A stretch of DNA of 64,000 nt from Beverwykella pulmonaria (taxonomy: Eukaryota > Ascomycota > Dothideomycetes > Pleosporales > Melanommataceae): NCBI GenBank assembly GCA_001599595.1, contig BCHH01000001.1, forward strand, positions 1,577,935 through 1,641,934, given 5' to 3'. The notes beneath the pieces were generated by a model. The model saw nothing but the letters and a program-made list of their open reading frames with translations, was not told the origin of the DNA and did no database searches. Shown here piece by piece: positions 20,692 through 31,969 of the stretch (its first letter is position 1; every line of letters starts with the position of its first letter). A program made the translations under genes and the position numbers.

Positions 20692-21372
20692 ATGACACGC
20701 CGACGCCGCCCTCCACGCCCCGGCGCCCTTGCGGATCTCTCCCCAACTCGCATCCTCTCGCAAATCGTCGTCCTGCAGCTTGCGTTCTATGCATGCGCTG
20801 CGATTCTCATTATATTCACAGCCTTGGTTGCTGGCAAAGAAATAAGCTCGGATTTGTTGTTCAGCTGGCGGAGCTTGCGTGGTGATACCACGGTTGGCTG
20901 GACACTGGGCCTCATATGGGTGTTGAATAGCCTCACTTGGTGGGCTCTCCTGAATGAGCCGAAGCGCAACATATTCAGAGTGTACTGATGTTTTTACAGT
21001 GTCGTATTCATATTACTTCTCATCGCGCGCTCAAAGCTTGTCCTCGACTTTGCGCTGACCATCCACTTCATTCACCTCATCGTCACATCCTTATACTCTC
21101 ACTCGATTCCAACGAACCTCTTTTGGTGGGCTTTGCAGATATGCAGTGCATCAATAATGACATCTCTAGGTGTATGGGCCTGCCAGTGGCGCGAATTACG
21201 GCCCATCAACTTCGGAGGCAATGCAAAGAGTGCTACCGGAAGACAGCAAGCCAATGGTTCAGCTGAAGACGACGGGGTCGGTCAGTCGAGAGGGAGGGGC
21301 AGAGGGAGAGGAAGAGACGGGGCAGGGGAGTACGAAATGGTTGGAATGAACGAAGCAGGAGATGCTGTATGA
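20692..21372 (+). CDS. SYS1: Golgi membrane protein Sys1
   Basis: Multi-spanning Golgi protein that recruits the Arl3/ARFRP1 GTPase to late Golgi membranes. Exons 20692-20939 and 21000-21372 join to 206 residues. The start MTRRRRPPRPGALADLSPTR is basic and cytosolic. Four hydrophobic segments follow (ILSQIVVLQLAFYACAAILI; VGWTLGLIWVLNSLTCVVFI; KLVLDFALTIHFIHLIVTSL; FWWALQICSASIMTSLGVWA). The family signature FSWRSLRGDTTVGW and the cytosolic end WRELRPINFGG are present. The intron uses a GTGGGC donor and its removal restores the second membrane segment. The C-terminal tail has an RG-repeat run (RGRGRGRGRDG). Confidence 0.93.
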
Positions 21373-21573
21373 TTTATCTTGCACTGTGCATTGCAGGGCG
21401 TTGGGTTACTTGGATAGAGCGAAATAACTGGCGCAAGGTGGATCATTTTGTGCTAGATTGTATTAGTACAAGCTTCAAACTTCTTTCTCGTGTCTATTTG
21501 AAGCGAGTTATGCTCATACTCGAGCATTTCTTGGGTTAAGGGAATTGAGGGAGAGGAGTGATTTGTTCAAAAG
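21373..21573. other. Short spacer after SYS1
   Basis: No feature recognised; 3' flank of SYS1 facing the small hypothetical ORF on the other strand. Confidence 0.4.
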
Positions 21574-22095
21574 TCAGATGCATTCATAGTTTCCTATCTC
21601 TCTGCCATGAAGGAACCACCTTGACGATAATTGCTCGAACAGCACTGCTCCATCCTCCAACTTGAACCACGGCCAATCTCGCTCCACCTCTTGTCGAGGG
21701 TCTCTTGTTTCATCAACATTGAGCACTGGGACAACCCTGCAAATAGTATGGCGAAGTTGCTCAAGGGGGGCTGCTTGTCGATCCGAGTTTACCAAGGCTA
21801 CAATCTTCGCGCTTCTTAGATGATGGGGAAGGTCACCGTCTATTGTATACGTTAGTGCACCCCTTTGAAACACATATAATGGCTGAGAAATACCAGGCAT
21901 TGTACGTTGACCCAGCGGTAGTTCAATGTAGCGTTCGTCATCACTCCCCATCGTTGTAATGGCTAATATTGCACTTGTAGGGCGGAAAGATGTGGGTAAT
22001 GATAGCGGCTTCTGCATGTATTCTCTGTTGATGCTGAGAGTAAGAATAGCATGCCAGAAAGAAGACAACAAGAGGATATGGCGAACTTTTGCCAT
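21574..22095 (-). CDS. Hypothetical protein with hydrophobic N-terminus
   Basis: I do not recognise this 173-residue ORF. It begins with a true ATG and MAKVRHILLLSSFWHAILTL, a basic residue cluster followed by a hydrophobic run that looks like a signal peptide or anchor. The rest is mixed polar sequence without cysteine pairs, repeats or a known motif; it ends in WFLHGREIGNYECI. It is uninterrupted, so no intron is required, which is unusual compared with its neighbours. Possible explanations are a small secreted protein, a lineage-specific gene, or a chance frame. It stands alone between SYS1 and TFC4. Confidence 0.4.
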   Translation of the reverse strand: MAKVRHILLLSSFWHAILTLSINREYMQKPLSLPTSFRPTSAILAITTMGSDDERYIELPLGQRTMPGISQPLYVFQRGALTYTIDGDLPHHLRSAKIVALVNSDRQAAPLEQLRHTICRVVPVLNVDETRDPRQEVERDWPWFKLEDGAVLFEQLSSRWFLHGREIGNYECI

Positions 22096-22662
22096 GGCGT
22101 CGCTTTACTTGCGCAATACGCAATGTACAAGGACACACAGAATGCGCAAAGTGAGAAAGCTGAGAGAGTATAAGAGAGGAGACGGAGTGCAACGAACTTG
22201 GAACGTCATGTTGTTGACATTTAAGAATATATATTATTCAAAGCATGCCGGCACTGGGGGGTGCCGATTCTGGTAAATTTGGAACTGGGGCACAGCCTAA
22301 TTAACTTTGGAGCTCCTGCTGCGGCAAATTGGGTTTTATGAATTGCCCTTGAAGTGAGACGAATAACGGCACAGTAAATTTCAAGCACTCGGTTGTGTTA
22401 ATCCCGTTGAGGTTGCCCGTTTTTTTAATATTCACTTACATCATTGTCGTGTTCGTTGATTGGTGCAGCGGTTGGTGACTGAGGGCAGATGTGCCGACGG
22501 GAACAGGAGATTGGGTGAGCTTGAGCGCACGTGAGCGCTAAAAGCGCCTAATTCAATGTTCCCCGAGTTCTTTCTCGGCTTTCAACCCTCGAAACCTCAA
22601 CCTTAATCATGCACTAACAATATTGCGCCCAGCTGACAGGACGTAGGATTGGAGCAGAGATC
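22096..22662. other. Upstream spacer of TFC4
   Basis: 567 bp between the hypothetical ORF and TFC4, divergent. AT-rich in its middle part; no recognised element. Confidence 0.4.
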
Positions 22663-25600
22663 ATGGAGCCAACAAGGGAGGCTTTAAAAAATTCATCTGG
22701 GCTAAGGAGAGGAACCTTTGGTGGTTCATCGTCTGGACCACTGAGAGGAACCTTCAGCAGCTCACAATTTAGAGGAGGGCGAGGGCGCGGACGTGGAGGA
22801 GGGAGAGGAAATTCCAACAGCACTCAACATACACCGAGAAGAAGTTCCTTCAATCTATCGCAGCCTGGCTTGGCGAGAGGAACCTTTAGCGATGCATGGG
22901 CCGGACTACAACGATACAACAGCCTCCAAGTTGAGCTTGACCAAATCTTAAATGGACAACCCACCTCACAATTACAAATAGGGGATCACACGATAGACAA
23001 TAGACAGCACTATCCCGTACTCCCTCCAAACGAACAATTTGTGTCCCCACATCAGCTTTACCGGCAACCTCCGATTCCGTTCTCTACTGGATTTTCACAG
23101 CCTGAGCTCCCTTTCACCTCTAATACATATCAGGACTCACTCAATAGAGCCTTCGATACAAGTGAGCCAATTGTTCATGAAGGATACATTCCTGCACCTG
23201 GTGGCGAAGACGAGGCGGATGATGCATATGATTATCGACAATCTCTGTTCCAAAATCAAAATCTGCAGAGTGAGGATGAGGAAGATAGCGACGAGGAGCG
23301 CGCGTTGGCGGCCGATGAGGAGCGCATTCTTCGAGAAATCGAGAATAAAAATGAGCTCCGGGAAGCAGAGGATTCCGACTTCTCGATTACAGACTTGGAA
23401 GAGTATGAGGATGACCCCGATGAGTTACTGATTGAAGGGGAGCTTGACGACGAAGAAGGAGGAGAAGTGCACGTACCAGAAGTGGAGGAAGAGGAACCCC
23501 ATGAGCCTCTGCCTAAAAGGAAACGGGGTAGACCACCTGGGCGTGGAAGAGGACGACCTCGTGGTGCTGTAACCAGGAAAGAAGGAAAGCGAGGGAAACT
23601 TGGAGCCCCTAAGGGCAAGCGAGGACCCCGAACAATCGCTGATCCCGGACCACAATTCAAAGAGTTACAGCGGATCGCGAACGATCTCTATATGCGAAAA
23701 GACTACCAAGGAGCTATTGAGTATGCTAATAAAGCGATTCAGTTGAATCCTGAGATCTTTGCTTCCCACAGTCTTCTCTCGGAAATCTACGCCGAATTAG
23801 GCGAAGAACAAAGATCTGTGGAGGCTCTGATTGTAGGTGCACCCACCAAGCGCGACAAAGATCTGTGGTTCCATATCATTGATCGCATCAACGATATGGA
23901 CGGAAGGAAATATCCACTCTTTACCGACGACAACAAACAAGCTATCGTTCTCGACTGTCTTAAATCCATCATCTTGCTTGATACCAATGATTATGAGGCG
24001 CGTAGCCAAAGATTAGAAATAGAGTCTGGTTTAGGCCATGTCTCTAGATGCGTCAAGCTCTGTCGAAAAATGCTCACGATCCGGCCATACGACGACGATG
24101 TTCTCAAACAAATGGCAAGGTTGGGCACGTCTTCTGCCAAGCAGACAAAAATTCATCTTGAGCGTATCATTCACTCGTTTGACACATCCATCGCTTATTT
24201 CCTCGCAAATGACGAGCCCTCGTCTAGCAATTTGGATTGGTCTTTGCTTAATATCTACCTTGACTTGTTGGACCGTTCAGGAGACTATCCTCATGCGCTC
24301 TTTCGTCTCAAATTGTTGTCACGATGGATTCAAGGTAGGGCGAGTGAGACGTATTGGGACGCTCAAAAGGACGATCGAGAATTTGACATCGCAGATGAAC
24401 CAAGGCGTGCGGCTGTTCCTGAATTCACTCATATCTCCAAGAAGGCAAATTATGGGAAGACGCTTCCGTTTGAGATCCGAGTGAAGATGGGCATATTCCG
24501 GCTGCGTCAGGAGCCGCCCAACTTCTCTGAGGCTATGGTTAGTTCATGTTTTGTAATTTGCGTTTTGTCTAGGCTCTAATTTCACTAGCACCATTTCGAA
24601 ATTCTGGAACCCGATAACGATGGCCCTGATGCTAGAGTTTTAGATTACCCTGACCTCTTCCGTGATATTGCCGATGCACTCCACGCCTCTGGTCACGACG
24701 ATGACGCCCTTCGATTTTACGAACCACTGTACAGCAACGAATCTGAAGAGCTGGGCTTGAAGAGTGTCATAGGGTTTTACACCTGCCACAAGAACCTGGA
24801 GCACACAGAACGGACCGATGAGCTCATTCCAATCTTTCGAAAATGGAAGACTGAATCTCTTGACGAGCTCGCAATCCTGGCAAAATTCTTCGAAGATATC
24901 GATATGGACGACGAAGCCATGGTACGTGCAGAATCTGTATTCCGAAATGGTGGTGGCCGCCTGCTGCAAAAGATAGGATTTCGAGGATTCGCCGAGATCC
25001 AGACTAGCTTCTGGCAAGAGAGAAAGAGGGCTCGGGGTAAACATGCGGTACGAAAGGCCCGCCCCCGAAAATATACAAAGAGTGTGAACAGTGCCACAAG
25101 GGATGAAGAAGGGAGCACGAATGAACCTGCATCTCTGGTAGTTGAGCGCCCACAAGAGGGCTATTTTAGGACTAAAAAGTCGCTCCCAGGGTCCCGCCCT
25201 CAGGCTTTTCTTCCGATTGAAACCGAAACTCTAACTGGCACGAATGTGCCTGTCGATGTCATTGACCAGAGACTCTTCCGCAAGAAGCTCACTGCCCTAG
25301 CTGCTGAGTATCCTGAAGAGCTAAAAGCGGCGAGGGCACAACATCGAGCAATTATTGCCAGTTTCAAGCGCCTAGAGGAAATATCAGACGACACAGAAGG
25401 TGGAGACGAAGCAGCAATACTTGAATTCATATCGATCGCCCGTGAGCTTTTTGAGGAATTCTCGACCTTTGATCTGTTCTATTTCGACAGGCGCGAAGAT
25501 TTCAAAGGGTACTTCAGACGTCTCGGGTCAGGCGATATCTGGAAAGATTCTGCGTTAATGATACTTGCCATTGTGGCAAATGGCGTTGAGGATGGAGAGG

Positions 25601-26667
25601 AGGAACCCGAAATTAAACAGAAACCAGAAACCGCCCCGCAAGATTTCTGGGGCATCCACTTCGACAGATGGCTCGAAACCTTCATTCAATACGCTATCTG
25701 CCTGGCTCATCGTGGAGAGGGTGATCGTTGTTTCAGTATCATTGAAGTGGCGAACCAGTCAAACGTATTATTTCGCTCTCAGAACTACAGCCACCGGTTT
25801 CAAATTTGTCGACTGGCTTGCGCTCTCGCCCTGGATGACTCTATGGAGGCTTCATCTGCAGTTCGGTGGTTGATGCGAACATACCCATTTGGAAGCGATA
25901 TCTTCCGTCTCTACAGCTGCGTCAATCGACTCTGCTCGGTACCCGATGGTTTCGCGACAGGTCCAGCACTCAAAGTGTTGCTACGATATATCAAGACGAT
26001 GGACTACGCGTTGCTGACCCCCGAGCAGCGGACATGGTACAACTTCAGAGGCAACGACCACACTGCATGGATGGCCCAAACTGTATCTAAACAATTGAGC
26101 ACACATGTCAAAGGCCACGATCCAACTTTGTTCGCTCTATACGCATATGTGCTCATGTGCGGTGGATCGTATCAGGCTGCTCTTAATTATTACTTCCGCG
26201 CCTTCACCATCACGCCCGAGGATCCTATCCTCAATCTCTCGATTGGTCTGGCCTATATCCAACATGCAATGAAGCGCTTATCCGAGAATCGTCAATACCA
26301 GATCCAACAAGGCCTCTCATTTGTCTATCGATACTACGACCTACGGACCAAAGATGATGTGGCGGTTCTTTGCTCTGAGGCGGAGTTTAACATGGGGAGA
26401 GTGTGGCACAGTTTGGGGCTTGTGACGCAAGCTCTCCCAGCGTACCAGCGTTGCATTGCCCTAAGCGAGCGGGTGAAGGATGAAGCGAAGAAGAAGGGTA
26501 GGCATGTGAATGGTGACGATTATGAGGATGTGGATATGGATATGGATGAGGGTGGCGTAGAGGACTTTGCTGCTGAGGCCGCATTTGCTATCCAGAGCAT
26601 CTACGCGTTGAGTGGAAACTTTGACGCTGCCAGGAAGGTGACTGAGGAGATGCTTGTGATTGAGTAG
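22663..26667 (+). CDS. TFC4: TFIIIC subunit Tfc4 (TPR protein)
   Basis: TPR scaffold subunit of transcription factor IIIC (tau131 in yeast, GTF3C3 in human) that bridges the A-box-binding module and TFIIIB at tRNA and 5S genes. Exons 22663-24537 and 24589-26667 join in frame to 1317 residues, longer than the yeast protein. The N-terminal 330 residues are disordered: RG-rich (FRGGRGRGRGGGRG), three GTF-containing repeats (RRGTFGG, LRGTFSS, ARGTFSD), an acidic stretch and a basic AT-hook-like stretch (KRKRGRPPGRGRGRPRG). TPR arrays start at about residue 333 (ELQRIANDLYMRKDYQGAIE) and resume in the second half (PTLFALYAYVLMCGGSYQAA). A 5S rRNA gene, a TFIIIC client, lies in the same window. Confidence 0.9.
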
Positions 26668-27982
26668 ACATTTGTCACCTTGGGCAAGTGGGTTTCGTCC
26701 AAAAAGCATCACGGTCAGGCGATCGGTGCGGAGATATCGTACCACTGGGTTGGTGTTTGGTTCTGATAGGGCTCTTTGCTTTTAGTCCATGGAAAAGAGG
26801 AGGCGTACTTTGATCTGCATTTGAAACACGGATGGGATCGGTACAGTAGATTTGAGATTTGGGACTGGGGCGGGCTTGCATACTGCATATATGCATGCAC
26901 GAAGAAGACGGTCGGGCTTGCATTTACGAGGTGTTGAATGTGGCACGTGCAAGACGTCCGACTGGATGAATGGAATCTTACCAGCCAGCCATGAGACCAG
27001 GGTGCAAGATCCGGGAAGGATCGATCGAACCGATTCCCCTCATGAGATTGCCGACAAGATAGCCGGGAGGATTCCCTTCCGTTTCAGATCAGGCGTTCAT
27101 TTTCAGAAGCGCCGGAGTTTGGCACATATATTCGTTTTGTTGCTGTGAGATTTGGTGTGACCTATAAGGAACTGGTGGCGGGTGGCGGGTGGCGGGGTGT
27201 GATACCACTAACATCATAACAGCAGCATCATATGCGTTTGGCATCTCCTGACAAGCACATGTACTTGTCTTGCTCAGTAATCATAATCAATCCGTGACAT
27301 GAAGAAATTCAAAGACTAACGCCTCCGGTTTTTTTTCCTTTCCTGACCGTAGTTGCAACTAGTCGCGTAAGTTTGAGTCTTAGCTTGGTGTCAGTGTTTA
27401 CACCAGTGATATTGACGTTGCAGTAGTACGTGGAACGATATACGAGTACAGCATTACCGTAGATTTGTAAAAACTTCCGTGTGCCGTGTTCATGGGGTGC
27501 GATGCCGGGTCGACGGGTGGCAATCTGGTGCTATTGTCACACTCGGGTTTGCTAAAGGTGTATAGTGGACTGTGGGGCGAGATGGGTCAGGTGGGGCAGT
27601 TACGCGAGAATGGGTCGCAGGACGGGATCGGGTCAGATGGATTCTTAGGTTTTTGGTATTCGGGTCGTGAGGCGTATCTGGCTTGTGTGTTTTTGGTATC
27701 GGGCTCATGAAGTGTATCTGCCTGTGCATGTCGGGATGAAGGGATACGCTACACTACTATATACCATGACGTACTTTACTTTATCATTATCCGATATAGG
27801 TGATCGAGTTTGATCAATCTAGCCTTTACCTGCTCTATTTGATATGCAGAAGGTGGATGCGCTATGCTCGAGCTGTGCTTTACAGCTCCCAACCTGCAGT
27901 GATCCTCTAGTTTCTTGAAGCGCCGAATGAAGACATCTGTCGACTCGCCATAGGTGTTCGAACCAAGGCCCATCACCCTCTT
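26668..27982. other. Convergent spacer TFC4/OCT1
   Basis: 1.3 kb between converging genes. It contains a G-rich heptamer run, three GGTGGCG units, at 27174-27197, and two imperfect 40-bp copies at 27649-27728. No gene or RNA seen. A TTCGA-containing stretch near 27015 does not form a tRNA T-arm. Confidence 0.5.
27649..27728. repeat. Imperfect 40-bp tandem duplication
   Basis: GTTTTTGGTATTCGGGTCGT... (27649) and GTTTTTGGTATCGGGCTCAT... (27689) align over about 40 bp. Several differences are transitions (G/A or C/T), plus one single-base indel. Confidence 0.65.
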
Positions 27983-30364
27983 CTATACCCCCGGAGATCT
28001 GACTCCCCACCTGCCCACCTCCTTCATCGCCTTCTCTCCACCGCCCGCTAACCTCTCATCCCCTAGCACGCCTGCGATACATTTCCACCCGTCTCTCGCC
28101 CCACCCCACCTCAACACTTCCCTCTTATATAGCTCACCATTATCCCTCTCTATGCTGCCCTTTGCATCCCCTTTTCGGAACACGTCATCCCATATCTTCC
28201 CCGCAATGGCCCGGTCGAATAGATACGAGTAGTATGTAGCACCGTAGGAGTAAAGATGTCCGAAGAAGCCTTGCCAGGCTGTGCCTTGCGGCTCGGGGAT
28301 ACTGGCGTATTTGTTGTACACGTCGTGATACGTTTGCGTAGAACTGAAGCTGGGGGATAAGGGGAGAGAGGAGTAATATGCTTGGTCGAGCATGGCGAGC
28401 AGGATCTGCGCTTCGGTTTCGGCGGCCTGTGTCCGTGTGTCGATTGCGAGGCGCTGCTCAAGGGCGACCATGGGGAGCGGGGCATCGGTATCCCAGTGGC
28501 GGGCGTAGAGAGCGAGGACAGATGGACAGGATGCGAAATGCTCCATGAGTACTGAGGGTAGCTCGGCAAAGTCGGTTGCGCAACGCGTGCCGGAGACGTT
28601 TTGGAGAGAGGTGCGACCGAGGAAGGAGTGTAGGCCGTGACCCATTTCGTGGAACAATGTTCGTACGTCGTTGAAGTTTAGTAACGTCGGTCGATGAGAG
28701 CGACTGATGGGGAAGTCACATATGAGTGCTATGGTAGGGAGCTGAAAGTAACTATTCGTTTCCTTATTATAAGATACGGCCATGCCGTCTGTAGCGGCCT
28801 CGACAGCAGAGGAGAATGCATGCTGCGTATTTCCAGCTTCGGCGATCTCAGAGGCTGAGATCTCGCGCGAGCAGCGGAGCGTGAAGTGCGCGGGGTTTTC
28901 TGTTTTGCCTGGGCGGGAGAAGAGATCGCAGTACAGGACTGCAATGTGCCCGTCTGTGTCGGACACAACGTCAAGACGGCGAACACCATCATCCCACACT
29001 TCGCCAGGTTGGGTTTCTCGGGGGACGAGACGAATGCCGTAGAGACGATCGAAGAGTCGCGAGAGCCCTTGCATGACCGTGCCGACGGAGAAGTAGGAGG
29101 AGAGAAAGTCGGGCGTGCGGATCTTATTGTCCATACTTGAGATGAGGCGGTGGGTGTAGTAGAACTTGTCCCAGGCGTTGATCCGAGAAGGGAAGTTGTC
29201 CTTCCTTGCGTCACTATTCTTCAGCTCCATCAGCTCTTGGAGCTCTTGGCTGACCTGGGGTCTGTTGTCTTCGATTAAGGCATTCAGGAACTGGTTGACA
29301 GCCTGCGGGGATTTGGCCATCTTGTTCTCCAGGGTCATATGGGCAAAGGTCTCATACCCAGACAGCTTTGCCAGCTGTGCCCTGTTCTTCAACATCCTCT
29401 CCAACCGTGCGATGCTCGTGTTGCTCGCCGTCCGAACGGCCATGTATATTTCTCTTCTTACATCCGCATCCTCGACATATCGCAAGGCCATTTGCGCCTC
29501 CTGGTGCATGGTATAGATCTTGGTCTCTCCGTGCTTGGTCAGGGCCCTCACGATGTTCGGCTCGAGTCCCTTCATCCTCTTGCTATCAAACGATAAGGCA
29601 TTTGTCGCCGGGCCCATGCGATCCACAAACTCAGCGCCATCATGCGCAATCTCATTACTGATGTCCACGAAGCGCTGGCGTGCCCCGTCCGGGAGTTCAA
29701 TCGCCGACCTCGAGAAGTCCTCCATCAAGATGTTGGCCACTACCTGCTCTTGCTCGGACCAACTGTTCCAGACGTCTGGGATAGCCGCGGCCTTCTTGAG
29801 CTGGTCATTCAGCACCGTCGTCGTGTTTAGTTGATTCATGTATTGGAACATGATGGAGTAGGCTTTCGTAGCCGCTGCCTGAATCTGCCCATTGGGGTGT
29901 GTGCCTCTCACGAAGTCGGCCAAGTCGATACATCGACACAGCAAATCGGACAACCGATCGAGGTCCTTGACCATGCTCTTGTACGCCTCTACTGTCTCTG
30001 CAGCCTTCACTTTGCCCACCACGGTCTCGCATCTTTGCAGCGTGACGGTCACGAAGTCGAGGAAGCCTTCAGGATGTGTGAGGTACTGGTTTCCTACGAT
30101 GCCCGTTTGCGGGTTCTTCTTGGCGTTCCGAGAGAAGTCTTCCCAGGACTTGGAGCTGTCGAAAATACTTCGCAGGGTCTCGTCGTCCTTAGCAGCATTC
30201 TGGGTGCCGAGGCCGTACAGACTCGCTGGAGGTACAGGGTCGTGTGCTGCAGCGGCCGCAATGGTGGTGTTGAAGCGGCGTTGGCGTAAGGCGCGCTGGG
30301 AGTGTAGGAGACAGCGCAAGCATATCCAAGGCGACGGCTGCGCGCGCGTCAGGCGTTTGAGCAT
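27983..30364 (-). CDS. OCT1: Mitochondrial intermediate peptidase
   Basis: M3-family zinc metallopeptidase of the matrix that removes an octapeptide from imported precursors after MPP cleavage. A single 793-residue exon, the normal size. The ATG at 30364 gives MLKRLTRAQPSPWICLRCLL, an arginine-rich presequence; the longer open frame upstream has only a GTG. The active site HEMGH is at about residues 572-576 (RTLFHEMGHGLHSFLG) with the third ligand region downstream (TDFAELPSVLMEHFA). No intron, in contrast to most neighbours. Divergent from MIC26 over only 179 bp, and both products are mitochondrial. Confidence 0.95.
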   Translation of the reverse strand: MLKRLTRAQPSPWICLRCLLHSQRALRQRRFNTTIAAAAAHDPVPPASLYGLGTQNAAKDDETLRSIFDSSKSWEDFSRNAKKNPQTGIVGNQYLTHPEGFLDFVTVTLQRCETVVGKVKAAETVEAYKSMVKDLDRLSDLLCRCIDLADFVRGTHPNGQIQAAATKAYSIMFQYMNQLNTTTVLNDQLKKAAAIPDVWNSWSEQEQVVANILMEDFSRSAIELPDGARQRFVDISNEIAHDGAEFVDRMGPATNALSFDSKRMKGLEPNIVRALTKHGETKIYTMHQEAQMALRYVEDADVRREIYMAVRTASNTSIARLERMLKNRAQLAKLSGYETFAHMTLENKMAKSPQAVNQFLNALIEDNRPQVSQELQELMELKNSDARKDNFPSRINAWDKFYYTHRLISSMDNKIRTPDFLSSYFSVGTVMQGLSRLFDRLYGIRLVPRETQPGEVWDDGVRRLDVVSDTDGHIAVLYCDLFSRPGKTENPAHFTLRCSREISASEIAEAGNTQHAFSSAVEAATDGMAVSYNKETNSYFQLPTIALICDFPISRSHRPTLLNFNDVRTLFHEMGHGLHSFLGRTSLQNVSGTRCATDFAELPSVLMEHFASCPSVLALYARHWDTDAPLPMVALEQRLAIDTRTQAAETEAQILLAMLDQAYYSSLPLSPSFSSTQTYHDVYNKYASIPEPQGTAWQGFFGHLYSYGATYYSYLFDRAIAGKIWDDVFRKGDAKGSIERDNGELYKREVLRWGGARDGWKCIAGVLGDERLAGGGEKAMKEVGRWGVRSPGV

Positions 30365-30543
30365 GGCGAGGTGCGTGAGTGCTGAGCAGGGCGTGGATAT
30401 GGGATGCCCGTCAATCACGAAAGTTAATTATGCCGGACTGGTGAAATCTTGTGCATGGGCCATGCGCTTATCCTTTGATCCTGAACCTTAACACCACTGC
30501 TCACACCTCCACACCCATCCATTGCGCCCCGACTCTCTACACA

Positions 30544-31566
30544 ATGGCCTTCAGACCGCTCCTACGGCAGGTACGTATGCCAGGCCAATTGACCTGATCC
30601 TCTTCTGACCCTTCACAGCGCGCCCTCGTGCCCGCCGTGGGCGCTGCCGCATGCGCCGGTGCCGTCTTCTACTCTGCGCGCGAGCTCCACGCCGAAGAGC
30701 CATCCTCGAACTCATTTGTACGCCGAATATTCCCTTCACATGTCTTCTCATCACGAAGGGGTGGTGTCTATTGAGGAACATCCTGTACGCAGTCCTGGCG
30801 AGCGGGTAACATCATCTGTTTAGCCCTCGAAAGCACTGCTGCACTTGCTAGTAGAAGTTCTTGTAGCAAGCGCCAGAATCTTTCTCCCTAGATACTCTCT
30901 CTACCGTGCACGTATGGTTGCTTACAATTGATCTCGCAGTGGAATCGCAAGCCAATCTACGACGACATGCCACTCAGTTCCACGACCCCCATAACCGACA
31001 AACCCACCGCCACACTCCCGTCAACCCACTCCTCCGACGCGCCCTATCGCCCCACACCCACCGACCGTCTCGCTGTGCAAGTCGGTCATGCACGCCTCGC
31101 CCTCTACAAGCAAGTCATCAAAGCCGAAGATGCCGTGAACTCGGCACTCACCTCGGCCCTGCACCTCGAGCACTCCTTCACCAGCACGATCCGGTCCCTC
31201 GCTCCCCCAAAGGAATCCGACGAGAAAATTCTGCCCGGCGCGCTCTACGTCCTCGTTGCGACCATGGCCGGCAGCATCATCACAAAAAACCGTAACATTC
31301 TGCTGCGTGCCAGCATTCCCGCCGCCATCGGGCTCGGGACCGCATACGCCGTGATTCCGCTCACAATGCGGAATGTCGGGGATCTAGCATGGACGTACGA
31401 GGAGCGCTTCCCCGCGATTGCAGACGCGCATTTGCAGACTAAGGCGCGGGTGCACAAGTTTTTCGAGACCGGGAAAGCGCATACAAGTATGACTGTGGGC
31501 ATGGTGCAGGACAAGGTGGCCGAGACGAGGGAAAAGCTCGAGGATTGGGTGAAGAAGGGGAGGTGA
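30544..31566 (+). CDS. MIC26: MICOS subunit Mic26/Mic27 (apolipoprotein O-like)
   Basis: Inner-membrane component of the MICOS complex that shapes crista junctions; Apo O superfamily. Exons 30544-30570, 30619-30717 and 30940-31566 join to 250 residues. The tiny first exon encodes MAFRPLLRQ; exon 2 adds a hydrophobic segment (PAVGAAACAGAVFYSARE). The Apo O core follows: a helix (LAVQVGHARLALYKQVIKAE), then the two glycine-bearing membrane segments (PGALYVLVATMAGSIITKN and SIPAAIGLGTAYAVIPLTM). Charged C-terminal coiled tail (VQDKVAETREKLEDWVKKG). Intron 2 is long for this window (222 nt). Mic26 and Mic27 cannot be told apart here. Confidence 0.88.
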
Positions 31567-31969
31567 TTTGAGAAAATTGGCGATGCCAAGGGTTGCTGGT
31601 ATTAGGACCTGTAAAGTAGTCGAGCATTGTGGTAGACAAACAGCAATGTATTTCCAGTTCATTTTTTTTACACATAATCATCACAGACCAGATGGTTTAC
31701 AAGCGACTGGTTGATTCACAGACTACCGTACCAAAGCCCATAGTCGTCGCTTGGTATACGTGTATAGTACAAAAAGATCCGACAACCTTGGCCATTCGGT
31801 CGAGAATCCGGCAAGGCCCGCGTCCCATAAATCCGCTAAAAGATATCCCAGAATGAAAAATGCGCATGCAACACGATATTACCCACAAAGCCAGCCGAGG
31901 CCTACATACGCCGCTCCATATCGACCCGAGTAGCGCCAAAGACCCCCAAAGCGTCCGCGATCGGAATAA
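31567..31969. other. Convergent spacer MIC26/MED14
   Basis: 403 bp, AT-richer than the flanking genes, with a T8 run. No gene or repeat seen. Confidence 0.4.

Noticed and set aside
27005..27040. Possible tRNA (GGTTCGATC-like B box on the minus strand)
   Set aside because: The flanking bases do not form a five-pair T-arm stem and no A box or acceptor stem is found at the right distance.
30365..30418. Longer OCT1 start at 30418
   Set aside because: That codon is GTG; the ATG at 30364 opens directly into a typical arginine-rich presequence.
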